A stretch of 64,000 nucleotides of DNA from Cytobacillus oceanisediminis (GCF_004366035.1 NZ_SOEE01000011.1:1-64000), one strand, 5' to 3'. Shown: positions 15,575 to 25,372, numbered from the stretch's first letter. Numbers and translations are program-made. Notes: a model not told the origin generated them from the letters alone.

Positions 15575-18500
15575 TCACCTCAAGCCTTCCACAAATGCTT
15601 TATTTCTGAACTTGTCATTCTGTTTTCTCATCATATTTCGTTTGTTAGCTGGACGATAAGCGACTAAATCCTCTGGTTTTAATGAAGTAGTATAACCATC
15701 AGGATTATTTGGAATCAGCTTATTATTTCTCATCTCACAGGTGATCTTTTGAGTTTCATCTGGGCTAATTCTTGTATCACCCGGTCCATAAGGAGAAATG
15801 CGGTAGGTTTGTCCATTCTTTACTCCTTGAAGGTAGCTTCGATTTCTGTCAACAATCATTTCAATGTTGGACATTTCACTCATTGCATTCTTTAAATAAT
15901 ACTGTCCGCTATCTACCAATTGGTTATAGCTTTGTACTTCTTTTACAACCCTTGGAGTTTTAGGTGTGTTCCTATTAGCTACCAGTCTATTAGGGTTAAC
16001 ATTTATTGTGCGGTTTAAATTAACCCTCCCTCCTCCACTGTCTTCTTGGTAGACATTAGAAGTTGGAGTGAGTTGGCCATCTTGAATTGATAAATCTTGA
16101 TAAAGGGTTTCTCCCTTTTTTAAAGAAGAATCACCCGAGCCAATACGAGAAACTGTTTGAAGCTGTCCCGATTTCGTTCTTACTTGAAGGACTGTTTGAC
16201 CCTTAGTAGTAACCATTCGAACTGCTCCAGATGCAAGTGTTTTTTGGCCATCATCCCCAATTATAGTTTGAGCCATTTGTTCTATCTCAGATATTTCAGC
16301 AACATCCGGAGATATTTGATTAACAGCGTTGTTATATGGATTCCATCCTTTTAAGCTAAATGCTTTAGTTACTTGTGTTCCTCCAGCTGCATAATTCGCT
16401 CCGGCTTTATAACCCTTTACTCCTCCCAAGATACCTACTGAATAAGCAACAGTGTTTCTAAAACCGGCTTGTTTACCGACCACATTTTGAGCAACATGAT
16501 TATCTGCTGCACTCCAAGCATTCTTTAATCCAATTCCCACAGAATCTGCTGCTGCAGTGACTGGATTTTGTACAGGATTTCTATTTTCCCATGCCGTTTT
16601 TGTATCTGTTACTAATGCTGTTCCGAATGCCCCCATCTTAGTATCATTCAGAAATTGGCCAACAGCTTTCGGACCAGAAATAATACCCGTACTTTCAATG
16701 ACTCCACTAGCAACACCTGCACCTAAAGCAGATGCTCCTCTAACGAAACTACCTCCTCCGATTAACCGATGGTCTAAAGGTATATGTCTAGGGAGTCCGC
16801 TTACAGGATTGGCTAACGCGTTTAAGTTCTTTTGAAATTGAGATGGTGCATGTGATGCGTTCCATTCTTGAACAGCTTCTTGTCTAGTGGTCTCAGGGTT
16901 ACTACTAATATGCTGTTCAACAAAAGCGTCCCTTTGCTTGTTTGTTTGCATTGAAGCTAATTGATTACGCAAGAATGGTGTATTTACCGACTTACCTGAA
17001 TACAGTGAAGCATTTCTTACGGCACTTGTAGCTCCACGAACAGCGAGGACACTAGCGCTTTGACCCGCTCCAATCACGGAACCCACTTCATTCCCAACCT
17101 CATTAACAAAGTCGTCCTTATTAATGTAAGAATTGGTACTAGAAGGGACATATCCTAATTTAGAAGCTGCCTTACTAGCAATCTGACTAATTGTGCTTCT
17201 TTTACCAGCAACCGCATTTTGCCAAGCAACTTCCCGATTTTGGTTATGGGTTTGAATAGTATCTGAACTTGCATCTGCAGGCAATGGGTTGGACATATCA
17301 TAGTTCTTCATAAAGGATTCACGATTATTTTTAGCCCACTTGCTTGTCAAATTGCTTACAGTTGCACCGATTAATTCAGAACCCTGAGCTTGTCCCACTT
17401 TAACTCCATTAGTCGCAGCTTTGACTGCTTGAATACTTTCAGGATTATTAAAACCGGTAATGGAACTGACTTTATTTCCAAGCTGATTTACAAACTCTTC
17501 TTTATTAATAGAGGATGAATCAACTGGAGATCCATTCCCCAGTTTGGAGGCAACCGAAATGGCAGCATTTTTAATAGCATTTTGCTTTTGCCCAAGTGCT
17601 TGATTCCAAGCTGCTTCCTTTGATTGTTGATGAAGTGTTCTTTCTTCTGCTGATGCATTTGCTGGCATAGGATTTTCTTTATCATAATTACTCATAAATG
17701 CTTCTTTATTTTTACTGGCCCACTCTTTTGTTAGGCCACCAACAGAAGTGTTTATCAAATCTGTAGCTTTTGCACGATTTAAGTTAACGCTATTGATTGC
17801 ATCCTTAACGGCACCTAAACTTTCTTGTTTACCATTCATGCCAAGAACGGTACCTACTTGATTACCTACCTCACTAATAAAGTCATCCTTATTAATGTAA
17901 GATTGGCCATCTAACTTCCCAAATCCGAGTTTAGAAGCTGCTGCCAAGGCTACACCATTTATGGCATTTCTCTTTTCAGATATCTTCTGATTCCAGGCTT
18001 CATTTTTATTCTGATTATGTTTAATTTTTTCAGCTTCTGTAGCATTTGCTGGCAACGGATGAGCGGCATCATAATTTTGTTTAAAGGTATCTTCATTGTT
18101 TATTGCCCAATCATTAGTCAGATTATTTACGGTGGAATCTACTAAGTCTGAAGCTTTTGCAAGTTTCCCATTATGTGCTTTAAGTCCTTTTACTGTGGAC
18201 CTTGCTTTTTCGAGAAATTCACTTTGCTTAGACGCAACTTGTTTATCCCACATTTGATTGATTTCGCGATCAGTGGCATCAGGGAAACGCTCTTTAATAT
18301 CTTTTAGAAATGCATCTTTATTTTCACCAGCCCATTGAGAGGTTTCTTTATCAGCAAGGGTATTAGCTAATTTTTCATCTGCATGAGCTTCAGCATTTTT
18401 TAAACCATCAAACTTGTTTTTCCCCGCCTTAAAACCAGCTTTAGCTCTGTCTGCCAATAATTCTGCACCTGCCATACCCGCTCTTCCCGCTACTCCACCG

Positions 18501-19660
18501 ATTGCACCACCAGCACTAAAACCTAAAGTTGAGCCAGCAATTGAACCGATAGGACCCATCGGTGAACCAGCAATAGCTCCGGCGGCTCCAAAGACAGCTT
18601 TACCGCCTTTTGAAAAAATTTCTCCAGCTTTTAGCATTCTTTCTGCTCTTGAGGTAGAACCTATGTCTGTTCCAGCTCCTGCAAGGAGACCTTTTGCACC
18701 GTCTTCTTCAGCACCATCTTTTCCGCCTTTAGCATTTTTAGCTACCCGGCCAGCAGCACTTCTTAATGATTGAGCGACAGATTGTCCACTTAATGCCCCT
18801 TTAACTGCACCAGCAACACCCATTAGTGCAGAACCACCCATCATGGCTGCCGTTTTACTTAACCGGTCATTCATCTGTCCTCCTAAACCTAAAAGAGATC
18901 TGATTGATTCCGTAACAGGAATAAAGATGATGTAAAGTAAAATACTTCCGATACCAGGATTAGCACCAGCAATTGCAGCAATTACCCAATATACCCCGGC
19001 ATGAACGGATTGAATAAATACAGTTCCTGCATATTCTTTAAACAATCCAGCGGTAATACCTTTCGTTTGCGGAATAAGGTAAAGAGCCACTGCCAAAGGC
19101 GACATTATGGTTAAAATCATTAGTGTAAGGGTACGCATCATATAATAGAAGTTTGCCCATAGTGAAAGTCCAAGAAGTACCAATCCTATTATTAATCCCC
19201 CTAGAACACCTTGCTTTAGAAATGTAGTAGCCTGTTTAGCAATATCTCCATCCATGACTTCTTTTGCACTTGAGAATGTCGAAACAAACATTTCATTTAC
19301 GGAGTACATAATTTCAAAAATTGTGCTCAAGTTAAAAAACAATATAGCTACAAGAATAAAGTCTTTAAAATATTCAAATGTATAGGTCCTGTTAGAAGGA
19401 TTTATACCGGAAGAGGATATTCTCATACCCGCTAATATAATAGAAACTAAAATGAACCCTACAGATAAGGACTGCATAACAGCCATACCTTGAGCTATAA
19501 CACCAAATTGATCCTCATTAAAAACACCATAATAGTATTCTTCTTTTCCTGTGTCATAAATGAGCCCCTTAAGAGTGTCTAGATCCTTAAAGGGACCCAA
19601 TATCCATTCGAGCATCTTCTCAAATAGGGACTCAAATATATCCATAATTTTATCTTGCAA
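15575..19660 (-). CDS. VirB6/TrbL-like channel protein with large repeat-containing tail
   Basis: 1361 residues. The first 270 hold about six to seven membrane helices (QSLSVGFILVSIILAG, LGGLIIGLVLLGLSLW, LTLMILTIMSPLAVALYLIP), the TrbL/VirB6 pattern. A Gly/Ala-rich stretch follows (about 275-400). Then come three tandem units of about 128 residues starting near 498, 627 and 754, each with LT-x-x-WA-x-x-N-x-x-x-F, NY-D-x(4)-P-A-x-A, AWN/Q-x(5)-K and INK-x-x-F-x-x-x-x-GN. The tail is probably cytoplasmic or exported. Classic VirB6 proteins are much shorter. The start is TTG 19660 with GGTGGTGG upstream. Confidence 0.75.
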   Translation of the reverse strand: MQDKIMDIFESLFEKMLEWILGPFKDLDTLKGLIYDTGKEEYYYGVFNEDQFGVIAQGMAVMQSLSVGFILVSIILAGMRISSSGINPSNRTYTFEYFKDFILVAILFFNLSTIFEIMYSVNEMFVSTFSSAKEVMDGDIAKQATTFLKQGVLGGLIIGLVLLGLSLWANFYYMMRTLTLMILTIMSPLAVALYLIPQTKGITAGLFKEYAGTVFIQSVHAGVYWVIAAIAGANPGIGSILLYIIFIPVTESIRSLLGLGGQMNDRLSKTAAMMGGSALMGVAGAVKGALSGQSVAQSLRSAAGRVAKNAKGGKDGAEEDGAKGLLAGAGTDIGSTSRAERMLKAGEIFSKGGKAVFGAAGAIAGSPMGPIGSIAGSTLGFSAGGAIGGVAGRAGMAGAELLADRAKAGFKAGKNKFDGLKNAEAHADEKLANTLADKETSQWAGENKDAFLKDIKERFPDATDREINQMWDKQVASKQSEFLEKARSTVKGLKAHNGKLAKASDLVDSTVNNLTNDWAINNEDTFKQNYDAAHPLPANATEAEKIKHNQNKNEAWNQKISEKRNAINGVALAAASKLGFGKLDGQSYINKDDFISEVGNQVGTVLGMNGKQESLGAVKDAINSVNLNRAKATDLINTSVGGLTKEWASKNKEAFMSNYDKENPMPANASAEERTLHQQSKEAAWNQALGQKQNAIKNAAISVASKLGNGSPVDSSSINKEEFVNQLGNKVSSITGFNNPESIQAVKAATNGVKVGQAQGSELIGATVSNLTSKWAKNNRESFMKNYDMSNPLPADASSDTIQTHNQNREVAWQNAVAGKRSTISQIASKAASKLGYVPSSTNSYINKDDFVNEVGNEVGSVIGAGQSASVLAVRGATSAVRNASLYSGKSVNTPFLRNQLASMQTNKQRDAFVEQHISSNPETTRQEAVQEWNASHAPSQFQKNLNALANPVSGLPRHIPLDHRLIGGGSFVRGASALGAGVASGVIESTGIISGPKAVGQFLNDTKMGAFGTALVTDTKTAWENRNPVQNPVTAAADSVGIGLKNAWSAADNHVAQNVVGKQAGFRNTVAYSVGILGGVKGYKAGANYAAGGTQVTKAFSLKGWNPYNNAVNQISPDVAEISEIEQMAQTIIGDDGQKTLASGAVRMVTTKGQTVLQVRTKSGQLQTVSRIGSGDSSLKKGETLYQDLSIQDGQLTPTSNVYQEDSGGGRVNLNRTINVNPNRLVANRNTPKTPRVVKEVQSYNQLVDSGQYYLKNAMSEMSNIEMIVDRNRSYLQGVKNGQTYRISPYGPGDTRISPDETQKITCEMRNNKLIPNNPDGYTTSLKPEDLVAYRPANKRNMMRKQNDKFRNKAFVEGLR

Positions 19661-19676
19661 GGACCACCACCCCCTT

Positions 19677-21782
19677 CTAACGCTGTTCCATGAGTTGTTT
19701 TCGCTTCATTTGTTCTTCATAAACTGCTTGGTTTGATTCAATGAAGAATAATTCTTCCTCACTAGGATTTGTTTGTAACCACACGGAGCTTTTTCCCATC
19801 CGAAGAATTCCCTCACCTTTATCCGGATTCCCGAATAAGATATTTATTTCACCAGCGCTAAGGTCAAAGTTTTCCTTAATAACTTTCAAATCAATTTTGT
19901 TTTGCTGAAGGAATAGATAAGCATGTGTATTTTGTAGAATCCCTCTAGCTTTGTTATTAGTAACAAAGCGTACAAAGTCCTGACTTGCCAATCGAAGACC
20001 TGTGTTTCGTTTACGGGCTCTTCGTGCCATTTTTTCAAGGAAACTGACTGTTTGCTCAGAATCGATTAATGTCCAAGCTTCATCGGCATAAACAAATTTC
20101 TTTTTTGTTGCGTTATCTAGATTTTTCACAAAATGCTCCCATAAATAATTCAGGATTACATGATAAGCAATTGGGCGTAAAAAGCCTTCCTCCATTTGGC
20201 TAATATTAAAATTAACCAACCTTGCATCTTGCAATGATTGGGTAACTCCCTTGCCAAGATATGTTTGTCCATCGAAGATAGGCTTTGAGCCATCCCTTAA
20301 GAAGGGGCGAATGGCGGCTATTAATCTTAGAGCTTTTGGCTCTTCCTCATAATGATCTTTTAAGTATTCGAACACATCAGATATAGTCGGTTCCGGTTTC
20401 CTTACTTTTGATTGGATCAATTGGTTATCAACTTGAACTACCTCGTTGCTGAATAAGGAGTCCGGATGAGATGTAAGCTTTAACTTTTCATTAAAGATGT
20501 ATTGAACAGCTTCTTCTAAATAGTTTCTCTCAAAAACATCAAGGCCTCGATATTCCGAATTCTTACCGCGGCAAATAATATCGAAAAAGTCCAGAATGTC
20601 GTTCATTTTTTCTCTAAGAGGGACAAAGCGAATAAATTTCTTCCCCTCTTTTTCAATAACTTCTCGTTCATCCGTATCCTCTAATAAATCTAACTCTTCG
20701 TCTTGCTCATCCATTGGGACGTCAGTAAAGTTAATAGCGAGCGGATTAATACAAATATCTTCTTCTTCGCTAATGTTTAAATTGATACCACCTAATCGCC
20801 TGGTGATTCGAACGAATTCACCTTCTGGGTCTATTAATCTGCTATAGATATTTGCACCAGTTAATTCCCGAGCAATTAAGAGTTTAAGAGTTACTGATTT
20901 TCCTGAACCAGATATACCAACTACAAACATGTTATAGTTTTGTGGACGGTACTCTTCATTCCCAAAACTATTGATAAACTCTAATTGGCCAGTAATTTTA
21001 TTTATTCCTAATGGAATACCTCCCATGTATTTACCGCTGCCACTAATGAAGGGAGCGAAGGTAGATAAAGCACGGCGGTCAATATTACGAAATGAATCCG
21101 GAATCTCATTTTTCCCAAAAGGAATAACACTTTTAAAACCTTTTTTGACTCTGCCCCAGGTCGAGACTAAAGAGAAGAATTGACTGCTCATTTCATCCTC
21201 GATGGCTTCACTGTACCTATTTAGTTCCTTCTCGCTTTGGCCATATAAAACCCCTAACGAACTAACGTTATACATGTCATTCTCGGAGAACTGTATTTCG
21301 CTCATAAGTAAGTCTGTGTCTCGAATTTTAGATTCCAAATCATTAATTTGATCAATGTTTCCTCTTTTAGTCTGAAAGGTTAAGTTCGACTGGAGCATTG
21401 TAATTTGCCGCTGCAAGGTTCTAATGGCATCTGATTTTCCTACTTTATGTACATCAATTAGAACGTCTACTTCTCCACTTGAAGAAAGATTGTAGAGCCA
21501 ATTAGTCTGCATTTTTCTGGGATAGCCGTCTCTTGGAATATAAATTGGACGAAAATACGTTTTGGTTCCTAGTGATTGCTTTATTATTCCAAAGTCTTCA
21601 CTATTAATTTTTAAGCCTTCAGGGGAAATAATGTCCCACATTGTAGGCTTAGTCTCCATTTGATGATCTGAGATCGCTTCATCCTTACCGGACTGTTTTT
21701 TCTTTTTAACCTTACTTTCTTTAACTTGCTTGGCTTTCTTCTGTTCGCTCTTCTTTTCGCTGTTCTTCTTGGTTAATTTCAT
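19677..21782 (-). CDS. VirB4/TrsE-type conjugation ATPase
   Basis: 701 residues. Walker A is GISGSGKS near residue 290, Walker B FVYADEAW near 561, with RLIDPEGEF and RLASQDF between and after. VirB4 ATPases power pilus and substrate transport at the cytoplasmic face of the channel. A reading from ATG 21821 would overlap the upstream gene by 101 bp and has no SD; ATG 21782 is downstream of AAGGAGG and is preferred, leaving a 62-bp overlap. The basic N-terminus (KKNSEKKSEQKKAKQ) is unusual for the family. Confidence 0.88.
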   Translation of the reverse strand: MKLTKKNSEKKSEQKKAKQVKESKVKKKKQSGKDEAISDHQMETKPTMWDIISPEGLKINSEDFGIIKQSLGTKTYFRPIYIPRDGYPRKMQTNWLYNLSSSGEVDVLIDVHKVGKSDAIRTLQRQITMLQSNLTFQTKRGNIDQINDLESKIRDTDLLMSEIQFSENDMYNVSSLGVLYGQSEKELNRYSEAIEDEMSSQFFSLVSTWGRVKKGFKSVIPFGKNEIPDSFRNIDRRALSTFAPFISGSGKYMGGIPLGINKITGQLEFINSFGNEEYRPQNYNMFVVGISGSGKSVTLKLLIARELTGANIYSRLIDPEGEFVRITRRLGGINLNISEEEDICINPLAINFTDVPMDEQDEELDLLEDTDEREVIEKEGKKFIRFVPLREKMNDILDFFDIICRGKNSEYRGLDVFERNYLEEAVQYIFNEKLKLTSHPDSLFSNEVVQVDNQLIQSKVRKPEPTISDVFEYLKDHYEEEPKALRLIAAIRPFLRDGSKPIFDGQTYLGKGVTQSLQDARLVNFNISQMEEGFLRPIAYHVILNYLWEHFVKNLDNATKKKFVYADEAWTLIDSEQTVSFLEKMARRARKRNTGLRLASQDFVRFVTNNKARGILQNTHAYLFLQQNKIDLKVIKENFDLSAGEINILFGNPDKGEGILRMGKSSVWLQTNPSEEELFFIESNQAVYEEQMKRKQLMEQR

Positions 21783-22641
21783 TCTCTTCAATAGCCTCCT
21801 TAACCGCTTCAATATGTTCATCAGACTGCTCAGCTGTTACGTACAATGCATTTTTTTCTGTTTCTACTAAATCTTTGAAACGATTTTTTACAGCTTTTCG
21901 ACGATTAAAAGTGTGATAAAGCAATTCATAAATCCCTTCTGTAGGAAGAAGAGAAACACTCATTTCCGCTCTCCTTAATTGTGATTTAGCGGCATTCAAT
22001 CTCCTCATTAATTCAGCAAATGATTTCTCAACAAGTTTTTCTTCTAATTCTTCAGCTGAATCAGCTGAAATGTCCTTTGCGTTGATTTTATGAGTAAAGA
22101 TGAGATATCTCTTTGTTTCATAACGTGGTGTTTGTGATTGCCAATTTTGTAAGTCATCAATCATTGATTGGCCAAAACTTAATGCTGCTTCATTAAGGTC
22201 TTCTGAATTTCTCATGCTCTCTTTCATTTGCTGGACCGGTTCAGAAATATCTATAAAGCGATTTTGCAGGTAAAACTGTACAGGGTAATTAATGGCAGCT
22301 AACCAACTTTCAAAAACCATATCGATCGCTTCTTGTTCATCTTGGCTCTTAAGGAAGTAATTGACCGGCTCAACTTCAGCTATCATGGTAAAGGAATTAT
22401 CATTGAACCTAATCATATGGTTTGATATGTCCTTTACTTCATCAAACAACTCTTGAAAAAGCTTTGGCTCATCTTCAATTGAAACCTCATGCTTTTTCTT
22501 TTTTTGTTTCTTTTTATTTGAGGGGGTCTCAGATTCATAAACTTTTTTCTCTTTCCAAGGGAGAATGGGCTCCTTCAACATCATTTTGTAAAATACATAA
22601 GCAACAACCCCGAAGATTGCCATTACGATAAGTTCAATCAT
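21721..22641 (-). CDS. TrsD-like T4SS protein (VirB4 partner)
   Basis: 306 residues. An N-terminal membrane helix (IELIVMAIFGVVAYVFYKM) and a Lys-rich linker precede a domain with MIRFNDNSFTMIAEVEPVNYF, resembling the N-terminal, non-ATPase domain of VirB4/TraC proteins. In Gram-positive plasmids such as pGO1 a separate TrsD-type protein precedes TrsE. The start ATG overlaps the stop of the PrgI gene (TAATG), indicating coupled translation. The assignment rests on order and the short motif. Confidence 0.6.
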   Translation of the reverse strand: MIELIVMAIFGVVAYVFYKMMLKEPILPWKEKKVYESETPSNKKKQKKKKHEVSIEDEPKLFQELFDEVKDISNHMIRFNDNSFTMIAEVEPVNYFLKSQDEQEAIDMVFESWLAAINYPVQFYLQNRFIDISEPVQQMKESMRNSEDLNEAALSFGQSMIDDLQNWQSQTPRYETKRYLIFTHKINAKDISADSAEELEEKLVEKSFAELMRRLNAAKSQLRRAEMSVSLLPTEGIYELLYHTFNRRKAVKNRFKDLVETEKNALYVTAEQSDEHIEAVKEAIEENEINQEEQRKEERTEESQAS

Positions 22642-22982
22642 TAATTAGTCACCTTCCAATTTATAGAACGGCTGCCTTTCCGCCAAATGCCTATCTGTTT
22701 TCCGTAATTAAGCTTAATTAGAAAATAGTGGTCAAAATTTAGATGAAGTTTTGTTTTTTTCCAAAAACCAAATATGAAAATAAACACCAGTGTGGGAATT
22801 GCTGAAATAAGAGCAGCTATCCCACCGACGATAAAGTGCGGGAATATGTTAAAGACTATGGGGATATAGGTATATAAAATGGCCCCGCCAATGATGAGGT
22901 AGATAAGTTGCCTTATAGAGATAAAGCCTAATATTGTTTTTTGTTCAGAGGACATATCAATTGGAACAGTTTCTTTTCTCAA
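22641..22982 (-). CDS. PrgI family / VirB3-like membrane protein
   Basis: 113 residues. The PrgI start ETVPIDMSSEQKTILGFISIRQLIYLI is followed by two adjacent helices and a short basic C-terminus (GKQIGIWRKGSR). PrgI/VirB3 proteins sit in the membrane beside VirB4. The start is TTG 22982 with AAGGTG five bases upstream. The gene is separated from the pilin gene by a hairpin at 23005-23030 and overlaps the next gene by one base. Confidence 0.82.
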   Translation of the reverse strand: MRKETVPIDMSSEQKTILGFISIRQLIYLIIGGAILYTYIPIVFNIFPHFIVGGIAALISAIPTLVFIFIFGFWKKTKLHLNFDHYFLIKLNYGKQIGIWRKGSRSINWKVTN

Positions 22983-23004
22983 ATGAGCACCTTCTTTAAA
23001 AATC

Positions 23005-23030
23005 TACCCCTCTAATAATTTAGAGGGGTA
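23005..23030 (-). terminator. Hairpin between pilin and prgI, terminator-like
   Basis: TACCCCTCTAA and TTAGAGGGGTA form an 11-pair perfect stem; on the minus strand GATTTTT follows and then the SD of prgI. It probably lowers expression of the channel genes relative to the pilin gene. Confidence 0.7.
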
Positions 23031-23055
23031 TGAGTTTTTCTATTTGAATTTCTAA

Positions 23056-23427
23056 TTAAGATCCGAATCCAGCAAACCAACCAGCAATAGTCGTTGCTTT
23101 AACAATAATGAAAATTCCAAGTCCAGCCATTAAGATTCCTATAAAGCCCTGCGTTCGGGCCTGTGGATTTCCGCCCTGAGCAGATGATAGTCTCATACCC
23201 GCGAATAATAGGCATCCAATAACCCAGAAGCCACCTACAGCTGTAATAAAGTAAACAATGTTAGCAAGATCGGTATAAATTTTACTGTTTTTCAAATCTC
23301 CTTGAGGAGAAATACCGGATTTCTTCCATGCTGCTAAGGCTTCCTCAGGAGAGAAAAGAAGTAAAGAAAAGGCAAATACTGCAGTTAACGCTACAAATGG
23401 AAATAATTTTTTCATAGACTTTTTCAT
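23056..23427 (-). CDS. TrbC/VirB2-like pilin subunit
   Basis: 123 residues. A signal peptide (MKKLFPFVALTAVFAFSLLLF) ends near LAAW, followed by a mature part with two hydrophobic helices (IVYFITAVGGFWVIGCLLFAGM and GFIGILMAGLGIFIIVKAT) separated by a short polar loop SSAQGGNPQART. This is the VirB2/TrbC layout. The start is ATG 23427 directly after GGAGGTGG, not the longer frame. First gene of the T4SS operon, behind its own promoter and leader terminator. Confidence 0.75.
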   Translation of the reverse strand: MKKSMKKLFPFVALTAVFAFSLLLFSPEEALAAWKKSGISPQGDLKNSKIYTDLANIVYFITAVGGFWVIGCLLFAGMRLSSAQGGNPQARTQGFIGILMAGLGIFIIVKATTIAGWFAGFGS

Positions 23428-23454
23428 GGTTCCACCTCCTTCGAGGAACAAAAA

Positions 23455-23512
23455 AAGCCCCGAAGAAGCTAAGAGCTGCAGATACGTATCTACTCTTAGT
23501 TCTTCGGGGCTT
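23455..23512 (-). terminator. Leader terminator of the T4SS operon
   Basis: AAGCCCCGAAGAA pairs with TTCTTCGGGGCTT, with an inner CTAAGAG/CTCTTAG stem and an AGATACGTATCT loop, followed on the minus strand by eight T. The ribosome site GGAGGTGG of the pilin gene begins 11 bases later, so no promoter fits in between. The promoter at 23541-23569 must be read through this terminator to express the operon. Confidence 0.85.
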
Positions 23513-23540
23513 TCCCGTTGGTTTAAATTTGTATATCATC

Positions 23541-23569
23541 ATAATAATGTAAATATTGGATATGGTCAA
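23541..23569 (-). promoter_or_regulatory. SigA promoter of the T4SS operon
   Basis: TTGACC and TATTAT with a 17-base spacer on the minus strand; the predicted start is about 25 bases before the leader terminator. Confidence 0.8.
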
Positions 23570-23642
23570 CCCTTTATTCCTGTTTTTTGAAGGGTCTATA
23601 GCTCCATAAATTCCTAAATTATGGTACCAACTTTAATAAGGA

Positions 23643-24242
23643 TTATAAGTTTCTATAACGAGCAACAATATTTTCTATTACGTTGGTTAAATTTCCAGTT
23701 CTATATTTCTGTATAAAGTCGCTATAAAGAATTCTTAGCACTTGGTTAACTGTAAATGATTTGTTTTCCCCTAATTCTGCTATATCACTTAACATTACTT
23801 CCAGTCGTAAGGCTTCTTTTCTTCTGATCGTACATTCAAATATACGCTCTTTTCCTTTAGATGTATTACGGTTATATGTTTTATTCCCACCTTCATAGCT
23901 ATTCACCTTTAACGAATGTTCACTCCTTATATCTAATTCATGATAAAGATCATATGGATTGTTTCGTTGTTTTGCTTGATACAAAAAATCGTCAAGTAGT
24001 AAACTTATTAGATCTCTTTGCGTGAATTTACACTCCATGGCTTCAGATACATCATTGCAAAATAGTTCTCCCCTTAAGTATTCAGATGCAGGCACGGAAA
24101 AAGAGTATTGAAGCTCTTGAGATTTATATAAGCTTCTACCCAGATTAAAAATTAACTTATCAATCAATCCACTTGGTTGATAAGTTAAATCGTCAAGTTC
24201 TTCTTCATATATTTCAAATTGACCATATCTGGTTTTATTCAT
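23643..24242 (-). CDS. Hypothetical protein upstream of the T4SS operon
   Basis: 199 residues, soluble, charged, with no membrane segment or recognised motif. N-terminal YGQFEIYEEELDDLTYQ is acidic; the last third contains a helix-rich ENKSFTVNQVLRILYSDFIQKY. It is translated from an ATG overlapping the stop of the gene at 24239 by 4 bp. Its position just before transfer genes suggests an accessory role, which is inference. Confidence 0.6.
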   Translation of the reverse strand: MNKTRYGQFEIYEEELDDLTYQPSGLIDKLIFNLGRSLYKSQELQYSFSVPASEYLRGELFCNDVSEAMECKFTQRDLISLLLDDFLYQAKQRNNPYDLYHELDIRSEHSLKVNSYEGGNKTYNRNTSKGKERIFECTIRRKEALRLEVMLSDIAELGENKSFTVNQVLRILYSDFIQKYRTGNLTNVIENIVARYRNL

Positions 24243-24664
24243 AACAATAACCTTCTTTCAATGGTTAGCATGAAACTTATAATCCTGTAGGCCGCCTCTT
24301 TTAGACTACAATCCCATTTAACTTTATAATCAAAAAGCTGATCATGGTAATGAACTTCAAGTTTTGCAGGATAAGGTTTCCCTTTTGGATTGTAATAACA
24401 GGGAGGAAAATGATGCTCTTCCTTGAGTGCCTTCTTGATTAACAAAGTGCAATAAGGAGTCGGTTCCAGGCCACGCATTTTAGCAAGCCTTTTAATTAAT
24501 ACCCTCTCTTCGTCATTGAATGGTATCTTCACATCTTTCTTTTTATCGCATCTTTCTTTTCTGCCCTCAGCCTTCGTTACAGGCTTTTTCCGAACATTAG
24601 GTGTATGAGTTACGGATAGCTTGTTTTTATTTTTGTTATCAAAAATTGGATTGATTGCTTTCAA
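24239..24664 (-). CDS. Hypothetical protein, possible ribbon-helix-helix DNA-binding core
   Basis: 141 residues. A basic N-terminus (about 40 residues) is followed by DVKIPFNDEERVLIKRLAKMRGLEPTPYCTLLIKKAL, a strand-helix-helix pattern like ribbon-helix-helix proteins that act as relaxase accessory or operon regulators. The remainder is unrecognised. The start is TTG with GGGGGAG upstream. First gene of a two-gene unit with 23643-24242. Confidence 0.5.
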   Translation of the reverse strand: MKAINPIFDNKNKNKLSVTHTPNVRKKPVTKAEGRKERCDKKKDVKIPFNDEERVLIKRLAKMRGLEPTPYCTLLIKKALKEEHHFPPCYYNPKGKPYPAKLEVHYHDQLFDYKVKWDCSLKEAAYRIISFMLTIERRLLL

Positions 24665-24839
24665 TATACTCCCCCCTCTTCTAAAAGAGCCCCTCTCTCC
24701 TCTTTTATCCCAGTGTCAAAATGTTAAATAGTTATATTGTTAATCTATTCATCTAGTGGAGAGTATAGTACGTTTAGAATTTATTAATTTGGACAAACTA
24801 AAAATTAACGAACGAAATAAGAGGGCAGGTGGGGAATAT

Positions 24840-24932
24840 ATGGCTTCTAAAAAGGATAAAAAAACATTGCTGAAGGAATTAGGGAAGGCAGCAAAAAAAT
24901 CTAAAGCTGTGACGAAAGTAAAAGTGAAGTGA
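24840..24932 (+). CDS. Lysine-rich micro-protein (30 residues)
   Basis: MASKKDKKTLLKELGKAAKK continues to a TGA at 24930-24932. AGGTGGGG lies six bases before the ATG, making translation likely in spite of the length. Eleven of thirty residues are lysine, suggesting a nucleic-acid-associated peptide. It lies upstream of the HU gene on the same strand. Confidence 0.5.
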   Translation: MASKKDKKTLLKELGKAAKKSKAVTKVKVK

Positions 24933-25072
24933 TTTTAGCAGATTTTAAACCCAAGCTGGGAAAGTAGTAAAATATGAAGAGATTATTTTTCTTGAATATA
25001 AACAAGCTTATATGCTATTACTTATAATGCAACACAAATTGATGATTCCAAATTTTTCTAGAGGTGACCAAA

Positions 25073-25351
25073 ATGAATAAAACAGAACTTGTAAATGCAG
25101 TTGCTGAACGTAGTGAGCTTTCCAAAAAGGATGCTTCAAAAGTTGTTGATGCAGTATTTGAATCAGTTACTAATGTATTAAAAGAAGGGAAAAAAGCCCA
25201 ATTTTTAGGTTTTGGCAACTTTGAGGTTCGTGAAAGAGCCGCTCGTAAAGGGCGTAATCCGCAAACTGGTGAAGAAATTGAAATTGCTGCGAGTAAAGTA
25301 CCAGCATTTTCTCCAGGTAAAGCACTGAAAGATGCAGTGAAAAACAGTTAA
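25073..25351 (+). CDS. HU-family DNA-binding protein
   Basis: 92 residues, a standard [22 protein letters not shown] helical start, [21 protein letters not shown] arm and [18 protein letters not shown] end. A dimer bends and compacts DNA. The longer frame from GTG 25064 includes the SD (GAGGTG), so ATG 25073 is chosen. A plasmid-encoded HU may limit the cost of the plasmid or assist its replication. A terminator follows. Confidence 0.93.
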   Translation: MNKTELVNAVAERSELSKKDASKVVDAVFESVTNVLKEGKKAQFLGFGNFEVRERAARKGRNPQTGEEIEIAASKVPAFSPGKALKDAVKNS

Positions 25352-25372
25352 ATAACTGGTTCTATATGTAGT

